From Novosphingobium jiangmenense (GTDB lineage: Bacteria; Pseudomonadota; Alphaproteobacteria; Sphingomonadales; Sphingomonadaceae), in contig NZ_JADQDC010000001.1 of the NCBI RefSeq assembly GCF_015694345.1, positions 434,001 through 498,000 on the forward strand: a stretch of 64,000 nt of DNA. The letters run 5' to 3'. Shown piece by piece: positions 16,939 to 25,451 of the stretch. Under the pieces are notes generated by a model that was not told where the DNA came from, made no database searches, and saw only the letters and a list, made by a program, of their open reading frames with translations. Made by a program: the position numbers and the translations under genes. The first letter of the stretch is position 1; every line of letters starts with the position of its first letter.

Positions 16939-17859
16939 TCAGGCCGCTGCTGCCAGCTGCGCCTGCTCGTCCGCGCCGAAGCCGACGCTGAAATCGTGGC
17001 CCCACAGGCTCACCTGGGTGAATTCGAACTCGCTGTGGCGGTCCCAATCGAGCTGCAGCCCGCCGAACCCGTATTCGAGCGCGAAGCCGCCGGGAGTCGC
17101 CACGTAGAAGCTGGTCATGCGGTCATTGGTGTGCTTGCCCAGCGTCGCCATCAGGCGCGCCCCGGAGGCGAGCATGCGGTCATGGGCGCGGCCCACTTCG
17201 TCGAGGTCGGGCACTTCGACCATCATGTGCACGCAGCCTGTCGGCACCTCTCCTTCGAACAGGGCGAGGCTGTGATGGCGGGCGTTGGCGCAGTGCATGA
17301 AGTCTATGCGCATGGCCGGGCCATCGGGCCCCATCGGGCGGTGGACCATGAAGTCCGACACGCCGAAGCCGAGCACGTCGATCATGAAGTCGCGCACCGC
17401 GTCGATCTGCGGCGCGGGCAGGACGACGTGGCCATAGCCGAGCTCGCCGGTGACGAAACCGCGCACGGCCTGCGGGGAGACGAAGCGGGTGAAGTCGGAG
17501 ATCGGGCCGTAGCACAGCTCGTGGCGGTTTCCGGCGGGATCGCGGAACCAGACCATCTCGGCAACATGGCGCAGCGCGCGCTCGGCGGGTGTGGAGGCTG
17601 TGAAGGCGATGCCCCTGGCGGCAAGCTCGGCCAGCGCGGCATCGAACTGGCGGCGGGTGCGCAGTTCCCAGCCGCTGGCAGCGTAGCGGTCAGCCGCCGC
17701 CGCTTCGACAAAGACGCGACCCGCGCGCTCATCCATGCGCAGGGCAAGGCCGCCGGGGACGTAGTGTGCGGAGAAACCGGCGAAATCTTCGCCGAATCTG
17801 GCCCATGCACCGAGGTCCGTCGCGCTCACCACGCTGTAGGCAAGGCCTGCGATTTCCAT
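16939..17859 (-). CDS. Extradiol ring-cleavage dioxygenase (VOC, HsaC/BphC-like), copy 2
   Basis: A 306-residue type I extradiol dioxygenase. Iron ligands are His144 (GYGH), His211 (CVH) and Glu262 (FALE), with the ARHHS histidine pair at 195-196. It shares the two-domain layout of the enzyme at 1077-2000 but differs clearly in sequence, especially in the N-terminal domain. It is the first gene of an operon with the HsaA-like hydroxylase and the KshA-like Rieske enzyme, so catechol formation and cleavage are co-expressed. It starts ATG 17859, about 100 bases from a perfect long-dyad operator in the divergent promoter region. Confidence 0.87.
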   Translation of the reverse strand: MEIAGLAYSVVSATDLGAWARFGEDFAGFSAHYVPGGLALRMDERAGRVFVEAAAADRYAASGWELRTRRQFDAALAELAARGIAFTASTPAERALRHVAEMVWFRDPAGNRHELCYGPISDFTRFVSPQAVRGFVTGELGYGHVVLPAPQIDAVRDFMIDVLGFGVSDFMVHRPMGPDGPAMRIDFMHCANARHHSLALFEGEVPTGCVHMMVEVPDLDEVGRAHDRMLASGARLMATLGKHTNDRMTSFYVATPGGFALEYGFGGLQLDWDRHSEFEFTQVSLWGHDFSVGFGADEQAQLAAAA

Positions 17860-17942
17860 GGGTCCCCTCTCCTCTGCACCGGGCTTTCGATGGGTGCAGA
17901 GTGACTGCTGGTGACGCGGATGAAATTGACGGATGTCAATAA

Positions 17943-17972
17943 TGCGTAATCGATGGATTCATTTTCTACGCA
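17943..17972. promoter_or_regulatory. Long-dyad operator candidate, site 4 (perfect)
   Basis: TGCGTA-N18-TACGCA, 12 of 12 arm positions; the arms extend to AATGCGTA and TACGCATT. It lies in the divergent region between the dioxygenase-hydroxylase-Rieske operon and the amidohydrolase gene. Confidence 0.7.
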
Positions 17973-18098
17973 TTTTTGGTCATCAAGAAGGAGCCTGGTT
18001 CAGATGCGCGTGAAGTCTGCGCAGTCGCTCACGCACAGGGGGCTTGCCACTTGCCGAACGGTCGAGTACCGTTTGCGAAAGACCATGGGAGAACGAGG

Positions 18099-19853
18099 AT
18101 GACCACCAAGGCCGATCTGCTGATTCGCGGCGGACTGATCGTCGATGGCACCGGCGCGGAGCCGAATGTCGGCGACGTGGCGCTGCTGGGTGACCGGATC
18201 GTGCAGGTGGGCGGCAGCTTCACCGGCACGGCGGCGGAGACCATCGACGCCAGCGGGCTGGTGGTAACTCCCGGTTTCGTGGACATCCACACCCATTATG
18301 ACGGGCAGGCGATCTGGTCCGATACGCTCTCGCCCAGCTCCTCGCATGGCGTGACCACGGTGGTGCTCGGCAATTGCGGCGTTGGGTTCGCGCCGTGCCG
18401 CAAGCAGGACCATGAGGCGCTGATCCGGCTGATGGAAGGCGTGGAAGACATTCCCGGCGTGGTCATGGCCGAGGGCCTGCCGTGGGACTGGGAGACCTTC
18501 CCGCAGTATCTCGACGCGCTCGCGGCACGGCAGCGCGACATCGACGTTGCCTGCCTGCTGCCGCACAGCCCCTTGCGGGTGTGGGTCATGGGCGAACGCG
18601 CCATCGCGCGCGAGGAAGCGACCGACGCGGACCTTGCCGCGATGCGCGACATTGCCCGCGAGGCGCTGGAAGCAGGGGCCATCGGCTTTGCCACCTCGCG
18701 GCTCAACATCCACCGCACCAAGGCGGGCGAGCTGATCCCGACTTTCGGCGCCGACACGCACGAACTGGTGGTGATCACCGAGGCGTTGAAGGACGCCGGG
18801 ACCGGGGTGTTCCAGGCGGTGCTCGACGCGCCGTTCCAGAGCTGGGACGAGGAAATGGCGCGGCTGGTCGAGGTGACCCGCGCTTCGGGCCGCCCGTCCA
18901 CCTTCACCGTCGGGCTGGTCAACAGCGGGCCGCGCAACTGGGAAGAGGCGCTTGCCAGGGTGGATGAAGCGCGCGCCGAGGGCATGGAAATCTGGCCGCA
19001 GATCCTGCCGCGCCCGATCGGGCTGATCTCGGGCTGGGCGCTTTCGACCCATCCGTTCTGCCTGTGCCCATCATACCAGCCGATTGCGGGCCTGCCGCTG
19101 GAGGAACAGCTGCCGCATCTGGCGGACCCCGCGTTCCGCGCCAGGCTCCTGTCCGAAATGCCGCAACCCGGCCACCCGCTCGCCATGCTGACGCGGATCT
19201 GGGACTGGATGTTCCCGTTCGGCGATCCGCCGCAGTACGAACCCTCGTCCGACCAGAGCATTGCCGCGCTGGCGCGCGCGCAGGGCCGCACTTGCGAGGA
19301 GGTCGCCTATGACGTGCTGATGGAGCGCGGCGGCAACGGCATGATCCTCAACACGCTCGGCAATTTCCATGAGGGCAAGCTCGATGCGCTGCTCGAACTG
19401 GTGCGCCGCCCGGATACGGTGATCGGCCTTGGCGATGGCGGCGCGCATTATGCGGCGATCTGCGATGCCAGCTATCCGACCTTCATGCTGACCTACTGGG
19501 TGCGCGACCGCGCGGGCGAGCGCATGTCTCTCGCCGAGACGGTGGAGATGCTGGCCGCCCGTCCGGCGAAGGTCATGGGGCTGGAAGATCGCGGCGTGCT
19601 GCGCGCCGGGATGAAGGCCGACGTCAACGTGATCGACATGGCCGCGCTCGAACTCCATGCGCCGGTGGTGCGCCACGACCTGCCCGGCGGCGGGCGCAGG
19701 CTTGACCAGACGGCGAAGGGCTATGTCGCCACGGTGGTCAGCGGCAAGGTGATCCGGCGTGACGACCAGCCGACCGGCACGCTGCCGGGCAAGGTGGTGC
19801 GCGGTGCGCGCAAGGTTCACGCCGTGCCGGAAAAGGTGGCGGCGACCACCTAG
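18099..19853 (+). CDS. Amidohydrolase family protein (D-aminoacylase-like)
   Basis: A 584-residue metal-dependent amidohydrolase of the N-acyl-D-amino-acid deacylase type. His64-x-His66 and Asp68 (DIHTHYDG) form the N-terminal metal motif, NCGVGFAPC follows, and GDGGAHYA near residue 447 carries a late conserved Asp/His. The enzyme hydrolyses a C-N (or lactone/ester-like) bond in the cytoplasm; no signal peptide is present. The start ATG 18099 follows GGGAGAACGAGG. It shares a long-dyad promoter region with the VOC-hydroxylase-Rieske operon and overlaps the convergent TetR gene at CTAG. A role in cleaving conjugated (amidated) steroids is possible but unproven. Confidence 0.82.
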   Translation: MTTKADLLIRGGLIVDGTGAEPNVGDVALLGDRIVQVGGSFTGTAAETIDASGLVVTPGFVDIHTHYDGQAIWSDTLSPSSSHGVTTVVLGNCGVGFAPCRKQDHEALIRLMEGVEDIPGVVMAEGLPWDWETFPQYLDALAARQRDIDVACLLPHSPLRVWVMGERAIAREEATDADLAAMRDIAREALEAGAIGFATSRLNIHRTKAGELIPTFGADTHELVVITEALKDAGTGVFQAVLDAPFQSWDEEMARLVEVTRASGRPSTFTVGLVNSGPRNWEEALARVDEARAEGMEIWPQILPRPIGLISGWALSTHPFCLCPSYQPIAGLPLEEQLPHLADPAFRARLLSEMPQPGHPLAMLTRIWDWMFPFGDPPQYEPSSDQSIAALARAQGRTCEEVAYDVLMERGGNGMILNTLGNFHEGKLDALLELVRRPDTVIGLGDGGAHYAAICDASYPTFMLTYWVRDRAGERMSLAETVEMLAARPAKVMGLEDRGVLRAGMKADVNVIDMAALELHAPVVRHDLPGGGRRLDQTAKGYVATVVSGKVIRRDDQPTGTLPGKVVRGARKVHAVPEKVAATT

Positions 19854-20506
19854 GGCACTTTCCCGGCGGGCTCGGCCATTCCGGGCAGCGCGGCAATGAA
19901 GGTCTGCAGCAAGGTCTTCTGCAGCGCCATCGCGCGCTCGTCGGTGGCGGGCTTGCCGGTGAGGCTTTCGAGCAGGGGCGAGGCCCAGAAGAACCCGAAC
20001 AGCATGTTGAAGATGGCGACGATCTGCACCGCCAGCAGATCGCCCGCCGGGTCCTCGCCCGCCTTCTCGCTGAGCCTGCGGCCATAGCCGACGACGCGAT
20101 TGAGCCAGTCGAGCGCAACCAGATCGGGCTGGCTGTCGGACGAGACGACCGCGCGCACCAGCAGGCGGGCGATGGTGGGATGCTGGGCGAGGAGATCGGT
20201 CATGCGGTTGGCCAGTTGATCGAAACCGTCGTCGGAGCCGGTGAGGAGCTGGTCCATCAGGTCGGTCACCGGGCGCAGCGCGCGTTCGTAGACCTGACGG
20301 TAGAGATCCTCCTTGCTGGCGAAGTGCTTGTAGAGGCCCGGCTGCTGGATGCCGGCCTCGGCCGCAATGTCGCGCAACGAGGTGGCTTCGTATCCGTTGC
20401 GCGCAAACAGCGCTTCCGCCGCATCGAGTATGCGGTTCGCCGTCCTGCGGCCCTTGTTGATGGCCGCGCCTGAACCCTTCGGTAGCTGGTTGGATGCCCC
20501 TTCCAT
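19850..20506 (-). CDS. TetR-family regulator
   Basis: A 218-residue TetR regulator. The N-terminal helix-turn-helix is ILDAAEALFARNGYEATSLR then DIAAEAGIQQPGLYKHFASKEDLY; the C-terminal ~150 residues are an all-helical ligand domain. It is divergent from the gene at 20628, with a 9-bp inverted repeat between them (20547-20570) that is the obvious operator. It probably represses itself and that gene, with a pathway compound as inducer. It ends by sharing CTAG with the amidohydrolase stop. Confidence 0.9.
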   Translation of the reverse strand: MEGASNQLPKGSGAAINKGRRTANRILDAAEALFARNGYEATSLRDIAAEAGIQQPGLYKHFASKEDLYRQVYERALRPVTDLMDQLLTGSDDGFDQLANRMTDLLAQHPTIARLLVRAVVSSDSQPDLVALDWLNRVVGYGRRLSEKAGEDPAGDLLAVQIVAIFNMLFGFFWASPLLESLTGKPATDERAMALQKTLLQTFIAALPGMAEPAGKVP

Positions 20507-20546
20507 GATCGGGCCATAGACGGATTTGCGGAAAACCGCTTGCAGA

Positions 20547-20570
20547 AAAAGTTATCGACCTATAACTTTT
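20547..20570. promoter_or_regulatory. Inverted repeat, probable TetR operator
   Basis: Arms AAAAGTTAT and ATAACTTTT are perfect 9-base complements separated by CGACCT. The repeat lies in the 121-base gap between a TetR gene and the divergent gene it probably controls. Confidence 0.65.
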
Positions 20571-20627
20571 CTCATTGAGAGCCGATCGGACCGAGTCACG
20601 GTGACGTAGCGGCCAGAGGAGACAGCG

Positions 20628-21710
20628 ATGCTCGACGAATCCCGCAGGCAGTACCTTTCCGACATTCTCAAGCCGGTCTCCCCGCCGCGCGAGATCAGCA
20701 ATCCCTTCACCGAGGCGCAGAAGCGGGTGATGCTCGACGTGGTGCACGACAAGGGTCCGTGGAAGCTGATCCTGGCGCAGCACTTTCCATCGGCGGAATC
20801 GCTGCTGGCGACCTTTGCCGGCGGTTTTCCGGAAGGCTTCAAGCCGACGCTCGACATGTTCATGACGCCGACGTTCCGTGGCTACTTCGGCAACTATTCG
20901 ACCGCGCTCTACCCCGAGCTGCACGAGGTGTTCTACAATCAGGCGTTCCTCGACCACGCCAAGTCATACTGGGGCGCGCAGTACGCCAAGCCGCAGATGA
21001 TGCTGTTCAACGTCAACGGTCCTTGCGCCAACACCGATCCGGGGCACCTCGATTCCCCCAGCTTCCGCGGCATCCGCCACGAGAATTCGCCGACGTGGCT
21101 CTGTTCGATCATGGGACGTTCGGGGCTGTTCCAGGACTACCTGATCAAGATGGCGCAGGTGATCACCTGGTTCAGCCATGATCCGGAAAGCGGCTTCACC
21201 TACTGGCCCGAAGGCCCGCTGAAGAAGCCGGCCCGCGTCCAGTCACCAATCTACAACCGCGCGGTGGTGGTGCAGAACGAAATGCTGGTGCATCGCGGCG
21301 AAGCCAACGGCGCCCATGACCGTCGCCGCCCGGCAGGCCTTGCCTTCGACAGCGTGTTCACCGGTGATCCCGACGATCGCGACGGCTGGCTGGTCAAGAC
21401 CGGCGACGAGGTGATCGAACGCTACCACACCGACGACCTGCGCTTCCTCGTCCACTGGTCGGCAGAAGTGTTCATGGACTTCGACGAACTGAAGAAGAAC
21501 ATGGACGGCACCGACAACCTGACCCACGAACAGGCGATCGACACGCTGATCAAGGACGTGCGTTCGCGCGGGATTCACATCGAGACGCCGAGCGATCCTC
21601 TGAACGATCCTGCGTTCATCAGCACGCTGAACGCTGCCTACAACTTCGGTGGTCCGGCAGAGTATCCGGCGGAGGCGCCGGTCGACGCGCCCTTCGGCAT
21701 GGCGGCCTGA
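20628..21710 (+). CDS. Unknown protein with 2OG-Fe(II) oxygenase-like HxD...H pattern
   Basis: A 360-residue soluble protein I cannot name with certainty. His140-x-Asp142 (GHLDSP), a distal His222 (MLVHRGEAN) and Arg232 ten residues later (HDRRRP) reproduce the HxD...H...R ligand order of 2-oxoglutarate/iron oxygenases such as the phytanoyl-CoA hydroxylase family. If correct it would hydroxylate a lipophilic substrate. The start ATG 20628 has AGAGGAGA just upstream. It is divergent from a TetR regulator and followed by a GC-rich intergenic repeat. The overall sequence (Trp/Tyr/Phe-rich N-terminal half) is not a typical family member, so the assignment is a hypothesis. Confidence 0.6.
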   Translation: MLDESRRQYLSDILKPVSPPREISNPFTEAQKRVMLDVVHDKGPWKLILAQHFPSAESLLATFAGGFPEGFKPTLDMFMTPTFRGYFGNYSTALYPELHEVFYNQAFLDHAKSYWGAQYAKPQMMLFNVNGPCANTDPGHLDSPSFRGIRHENSPTWLCSIMGRSGLFQDYLIKMAQVITWFSHDPESGFTYWPEGPLKKPARVQSPIYNRAVVVQNEMLVHRGEANGAHDRRRPAGLAFDSVFTGDPDDRDGWLVKTGDEVIERYHTDDLRFLVHWSAEVFMDFDELKKNMDGTDNLTHEQAIDTLIKDVRSRGIHIETPSDPLNDPAFISTLNAAYNFGGPAEYPAEAPVDAPFGMAA

Positions 21711-21756
21711 ACCGACGGGGTTCGGTCAAGCAACCCGCTGCATCGTTTAGCCGCCC

Positions 21757-21870
21757 GCCCACCCCCAACCCCTCCCGCCTGCGGGAGGGGAGCAAAACCA
21801 GCCCTCCCGCAGGCGGGAGGGCCGCGAGACTTGCCGAGCCGCAGGCGAGGTTAGTCGCAGCGGGGTGGGC
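21757..21870. repeat. Intergenic hairpin repeat element with terminal inverted repeats
   Basis: A 114-base GC-rich element bounded by GCCCACCCC (21757-21765) and GGGGTGGGC (21862-21870). It contains two hairpins with 10-bp arms, 21769-21790 (CCCCTCCCGC/GCGGGAGGGG) and 21801-21822 (GCCCTCCCGC/GCGGGAGGGC). It resembles the small palindromic intergenic repeats common in sphingomonad genomes. It encodes nothing. Confidence 0.65.
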
Positions 21871-21910
21871 TTCGGACCAGCGGTGCTGGAAAACGTCATC
21901 GGCCACAAAG

Positions 21911-21947
21911 AAAAGGGGCGGCAACCGCAGTGGTTGCCGCCCCTTTT
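21911..21947. terminator. Bidirectional intrinsic terminator
   Basis: A 16-bp perfect stem starting AAAAGGGGCGG and ending CCGCCCCTTTT around a 5-base loop, with A and T tracts on the two sides. It lies 28 bases after the stop of the minus-strand small gene and serves that gene; it can also stop transcripts from the left. Confidence 0.85.
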
Positions 21948-21975
21948 GTCAGTCCGCGCAACGTGCGGGCGCCGA

Positions 21976-22296
21976 TCACTTCAGACTGGCGAACTCGGCG
22001 TCGATCTTGGCGAGGCGTTCGTCGGTCACGTCGTCCGGCGCATAGGCCTGCACCGCCTTGAGCGTCATCGAGCGGGCCATTTCGATCTGCTCGTTGCTGG
22101 TCATGCCGGGGATGTACTTGTCGATGATGGCCTTGGCGGCGGGATCATCGAGCAGGGTGCCGATGTCGGTATCGGCGGTGGTGTATTTGGCCTTGGCGGC
22201 AGGGGCGGTTGCCACGGGCTTGGCCGGTTCTGCGGCGATTGCCGAGGCGGGGAGCGCGGTGGCGGCCAGCGCGATGACAAGGGCAGTGCGGATCAT
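21976..22296 (-). CDS. Small secreted protein of unknown function
   Basis: A 106-residue protein with a clear Sec signal peptide (MIRTALVIALAATALPASAIAA, cleavage near residue 22). A Pro/Ala/Lys-rich linker and a compact helical C-terminal part (IGTLLDDPAAKAIIDKYIPG and on to the end) follow. It is probably periplasmic. I do not recognise a family. The start is ATG 22296 and a strong terminator follows. It has no visible link to the catabolic genes and may be a housekeeping gene at a junction of the island. Confidence 0.75.
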   Translation of the reverse strand: MIRTALVIALAATALPASAIAAEPAKPVATAPAAKAKYTTADTDIGTLLDDPAAKAIIDKYIPGMTSNEQIEMARSMTLKAVQAYAPDDVTDERLAKIDAEFASLK

Positions 22297-22372
22297 GGGC
22301 GTCCTCTCGAATTACGACATGGCGAGTCGTTCGCCCGGATATTAATGCACACTGGTGTTCGAATATCAAGGG

Positions 22373-23086
22373 CTACCAGGCGCTCGTGCCCCAAAGGATC
22401 AGATCGACCGTCCTTTGCGCAAAGCCTTGCAAATCCTCGTCATTTGTTCCCGCAAGCCCGCTCTGCAATTGTGCCCCGGTGATCCCGGCAACCAGCAGTC
22501 GGGCAACCGCCAGCGGATCGCGCAAATTACGCCGGTCACGCGCCGCCGCTTCGGCAATGTCCTTGGCGATCAGGCCGATGATGTAATCGCTGCCGCGCCG
22601 CTGCATGACTTCGCTGAGCTCGGGAAAGCGTTCCTGCACCGAGAGCAGCAGGCGCTGCAGGGCGAGCACGTCGGGCCGGCCCAGCCAGGTGGCGATGATC
22701 CGGGCGTGATGGCGCAGGCGCTGTTCGATGTTGTCGGTAAGCGCGGCGTCCTGCAGCGAGGCTTCGGCCGACCAGTCCTCGATCGACCGCTCGATCACCG
22801 CCTTGAACAGCGCTTCCTTCGAGGAATAGCGGGCATAGAGCGTGCCCTTGGAGACGCGTGCGGTTTCGGCCACCTGCTTCATGCCGACCGCATCGAAGCC
22901 GTCTGCCAGGAACATCGTGCGCGCGGTGTCGACGATGGCGCGGTCGATCGAGGTGACCTGCTCTGCCGTCGGTCGGCCGCGCACGGGCTGGTGCGGAGCG
23001 GGCGCGCCCTTCCTAGCGGCGGAACTGCGGGATTTCTTGGGGCTGGCGTCCATCGTGGTGCCTTGTTCCACAGCGGGAAAGACCAC
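22373..23086 (-). CDS. TetR-family regulator
   Basis: A 237-residue TetR protein with a basic, disordered N-terminus. The helix-turn-helix is at about 50-95 (TARTMFLADGFDAVGMKQVA then ARVSKGTLYARYSSKEALF), followed by a helical effector domain. The start may be GTG 23086 (GAGG 8 bases upstream) or ATG 23053, 11 codons later. It is divergent from the beta-glucosidase gene, so control of the GH3-GH78 pair is the simplest reading, though I see no clear palindrome between them. Confidence 0.88.
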   Translation of the reverse strand: MVFPAVEQGTTMDASPKKSRSSAARKGAPAPHQPVRGRPTAEQVTSIDRAIVDTARTMFLADGFDAVGMKQVAETARVSKGTLYARYSSKEALFKAVIERSIEDWSAEASLQDAALTDNIEQRLRHHARIIATWLGRPDVLALQRLLLSVQERFPELSEVMQRRGSDYIIGLIAKDIAEAAARDRRNLRDPLAVARLLVAGITGAQLQSGLAGTNDEDLQGFAQRTVDLILWGTSAW

Positions 23087-23199
23087 GCAAGCGACCTCGT
23101 ATAATCGAACCCTTGTGATCTATTACTTGACTCGAGGGGGCGGTTCGTGGAGCTTGCCAGCAGGAAAAGACTGTCGAGCCCACACCTGAGGACCCTGAA

Positions 23200-25419
23200 A
23201 TGACGCCTGCCGCGCGCCTATCCTGCTCTGCCGCCATGATCGCGCTCGGTTGCGCCGGGGCGGAGGCCAAACCGGCGCGGACACCGCTGGATGCCGCGGA
23301 AGCGCGTGCCGAACAGACCGTCGCGCAGATGACGCAGGAAGAGAAGATCCAGCTGTTGCACGGCACGATGGCGGTGTTCATCCCGTCGGCAAAGCGGGCG
23401 CCGGGGATGCCGGTGGGCGCTGGCGTCATTGCCGGGATCGAACGCCTCGGCATTCCGCCGCAGTATGCGACCGACGCCAGCCTTGGCGTTTCCAACATCA
23501 TGGACATGCGCAAGGGCGACGTGGCCACCGCGCTGCCTTCAGGCCTGTCGCTGGCCGCCACCTGGAACCCGGCGCTGCTGCGCGAGGGCGGACGCATGAT
23601 CGGGTCGGAGGCGGTGGCCAAGGGGTTCAACGTGATGCTGGCGGGCGGGGTCAATCTTGTCCGCGATCCGCGAGCGGGTCGCAATTTCGAATACCTCGGC
23701 GAAGATCCGCTGCTTGGTGGCGTGCTGGTCGGCGCACAGATCGAGGGGGTGCAGTCCAACGGCATCATCGCCACGATCAAGCACTTCGCGCTCAACAACC
23801 AGGAGATCGGGCGCTCATCCGCCTCGGTGGAAATGGACGAGGCGGCGATGCGGGAGAGCGACCTGCTCGCCTTCCAGATCGGCATCGAGCGCGGCAAGCC
23901 CGGTTCGGTGATGTGTTCCTACAACAAGGTTGGCGGCACATATGCCTGCGAAAACAGGTTCCTGCTGACCGACGTCCTGCGCCGCGACTGGGGCTTCAAG
24001 GGCTATGTAATGTCGGACTGGGGCGCGGTCCATTCGACCGAGGCGCTGCTCGCCGGGCTGGACCAGCAATCGGGCGAGATGATCGACCGGAAACGCTGGT
24101 TCTCGACCGAACTGAAGCCGAAGCTGGCCGATGGCAGCATCCCGCTTTCGGCGGTCGACACGGCGGCCAAACGCATCCTCTGGGCGATCTATGCCAATGG
24201 CTTGGACCGGACAGCGATCACGCCCAAGCCGATCGACTATGCGGCCAATGGCGAAGTGGCGTTGCAGGCGGCGCGCGAGGGGACGGTGCTGCTGCGCAAC
24301 GAAGGCAATCTCCTGCCGCTTTCCGGCTCGGTGCGCTCCATCGTGCTGATCGGCGGCAAGGCCGACCTCGGGGTGCTTTCGGGCGGCGGGTCGAGTCAGG
24401 TCGTGCCGGTTGGCGGTTTCCGGGCGGTCGAGAAGCTCGAGAGCGGCCCTGCCGCCGTCTTCGCCCGGCGAGCGTGGGGCGGCACGCCGCCGCTCGATGC
24501 GCTGCGCAGCACCTTCGGCAATGCGCAAATCACCTTCGTCGACGGCAGCGATGCGCAGGCAGCAGCGGAAGCGGCGAAGGGAGCGGATGTCGCCATTGTC
24601 TTTGCCACGAAGTTCGCGACCGAAGCCGAAGACCAGCGCGACCTTTCGCTCGACGGGCAGCAGGATGCGCTGATCGATGCGGTGGCCGGTGCCAACCCTC
24701 GCACGGTGGTGGTGCTGGAGACCGGCAATGCGGTGGCGATGCCGTGGCTGGACAAGGTGCCGGCGGTGCTTGCCGCGTGGTATCCGGGCCAGCGCGGCGG
24801 CGATGCGATTGCGCAGATCATCGCCGGCACGACCAATCCTTCAGGTCGTCTGCCGGTGACCTTCCCGGCAAGCGTTCGGCAATTGCCCAACCCGGTCCTG
24901 CCGGGATCGGACCTGCCGCCGCCCTCGAAGGAAGACAAGATCACCTACGGCGTGAACACCAACAGCCCGCCGTTCACGATCACCTATCCCGAAGGGTCGG
25001 ACGCCGGCTATCGCTGGTTCGACCGCAAGGCCGAGAAGCCGCTGTTCGCGTTCGGGCATGGCCTGTCCTACACCTCGTTCCGCTACTCGGCGCTGAAGGC
25101 CAAGGGCGGTCGCACCGTCAGCGCCAGCTTCACCGTGACCAACACCGGCACGCGCGAGGGGGCCGATGTGCCGCAGGTCTATGTGACGCTGCCGGGCAAG
25201 GCACGGCGCCTGATCGGATGGGACAAGCCGGTGCTGAAGCCGGGGGAAAGCCGGACAGTGACGATCGAGGCCGACCCGCGCCTGCTCGCCAGCTTCGATG
25301 CGGCACTTGGGCGCTGGGTGGTGAAGCCGGGGAAGGTGAAGATCGAGGTGGCCCGGTCCGCCAGCGATCCAGTGCTGACCGGGCAAGTGCAGCTGGCCGC
25401 GCAGACGATCAGGCCCTGA
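23200..25419 (+). CDS. Glycoside hydrolase family 3 beta-glucosidase
   Basis: A 739-residue exported GH3 enzyme with an N-terminal signal peptide (cleavage near AEA-KP, residue 24). The (beta/alpha)8 domain contains KHF at 194-196 and the nucleophile Asp273 in MSDWG. The alpha/beta sandwich domain and a C-terminal fibronectin III-like domain follow. It removes terminal beta-D-glucose (or a similar sugar) from glycosides in the periplasm. It is followed 32 bases later by a GH78 rhamnosidase with its own ribosome-binding site, forming a two-gene unit typical of enzymes that trim rhamnosyl-glucosides of plant compounds. Confidence 0.94.
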   Translation: MTPAARLSCSAAMIALGCAGAEAKPARTPLDAAEARAEQTVAQMTQEEKIQLLHGTMAVFIPSAKRAPGMPVGAGVIAGIERLGIPPQYATDASLGVSNIMDMRKGDVATALPSGLSLAATWNPALLREGGRMIGSEAVAKGFNVMLAGGVNLVRDPRAGRNFEYLGEDPLLGGVLVGAQIEGVQSNGIIATIKHFALNNQEIGRSSASVEMDEAAMRESDLLAFQIGIERGKPGSVMCSYNKVGGTYACENRFLLTDVLRRDWGFKGYVMSDWGAVHSTEALLAGLDQQSGEMIDRKRWFSTELKPKLADGSIPLSAVDTAAKRILWAIYANGLDRTAITPKPIDYAANGEVALQAAREGTVLLRNEGNLLPLSGSVRSIVLIGGKADLGVLSGGGSSQVVPVGGFRAVEKLESGPAAVFARRAWGGTPPLDALRSTFGNAQITFVDGSDAQAAAEAAKGADVAIVFATKFATEAEDQRDLSLDGQQDALIDAVAGANPRTVVVLETGNAVAMPWLDKVPAVLAAWYPGQRGGDAIAQIIAGTTNPSGRLPVTFPASVRQLPNPVLPGSDLPPPSKEDKITYGVNTNSPPFTITYPEGSDAGYRWFDRKAEKPLFAFGHGLSYTSFRYSALKAKGGRTVSASFTVTNTGTREGADVPQVYVTLPGKARRLIGWDKPVLKPGESRTVTIEADPRLLASFDAALGRWVVKPGKVKIEVARSASDPVLTGQVQLAAQTIRP

Positions 25420-25451
25420 CCTCCGAACAACCACTGCGGGAGAGAGAAACG

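Noticed and set aside
14619..19853. Two convergent gene pairs whose stop codons share CTAG (14619-14622 and 19850-19853)
   Set aside because: CTAG overlap of two TAG stops is the simplest way for convergent genes to abut; no function is implied.
19071..20957. Minus-strand frame of 628 codons across the amidohydrolase and TetR genes
   Set aside because: Shadow frame opposite and overlapping two supported genes; His/Arg-rich composition without domain features.
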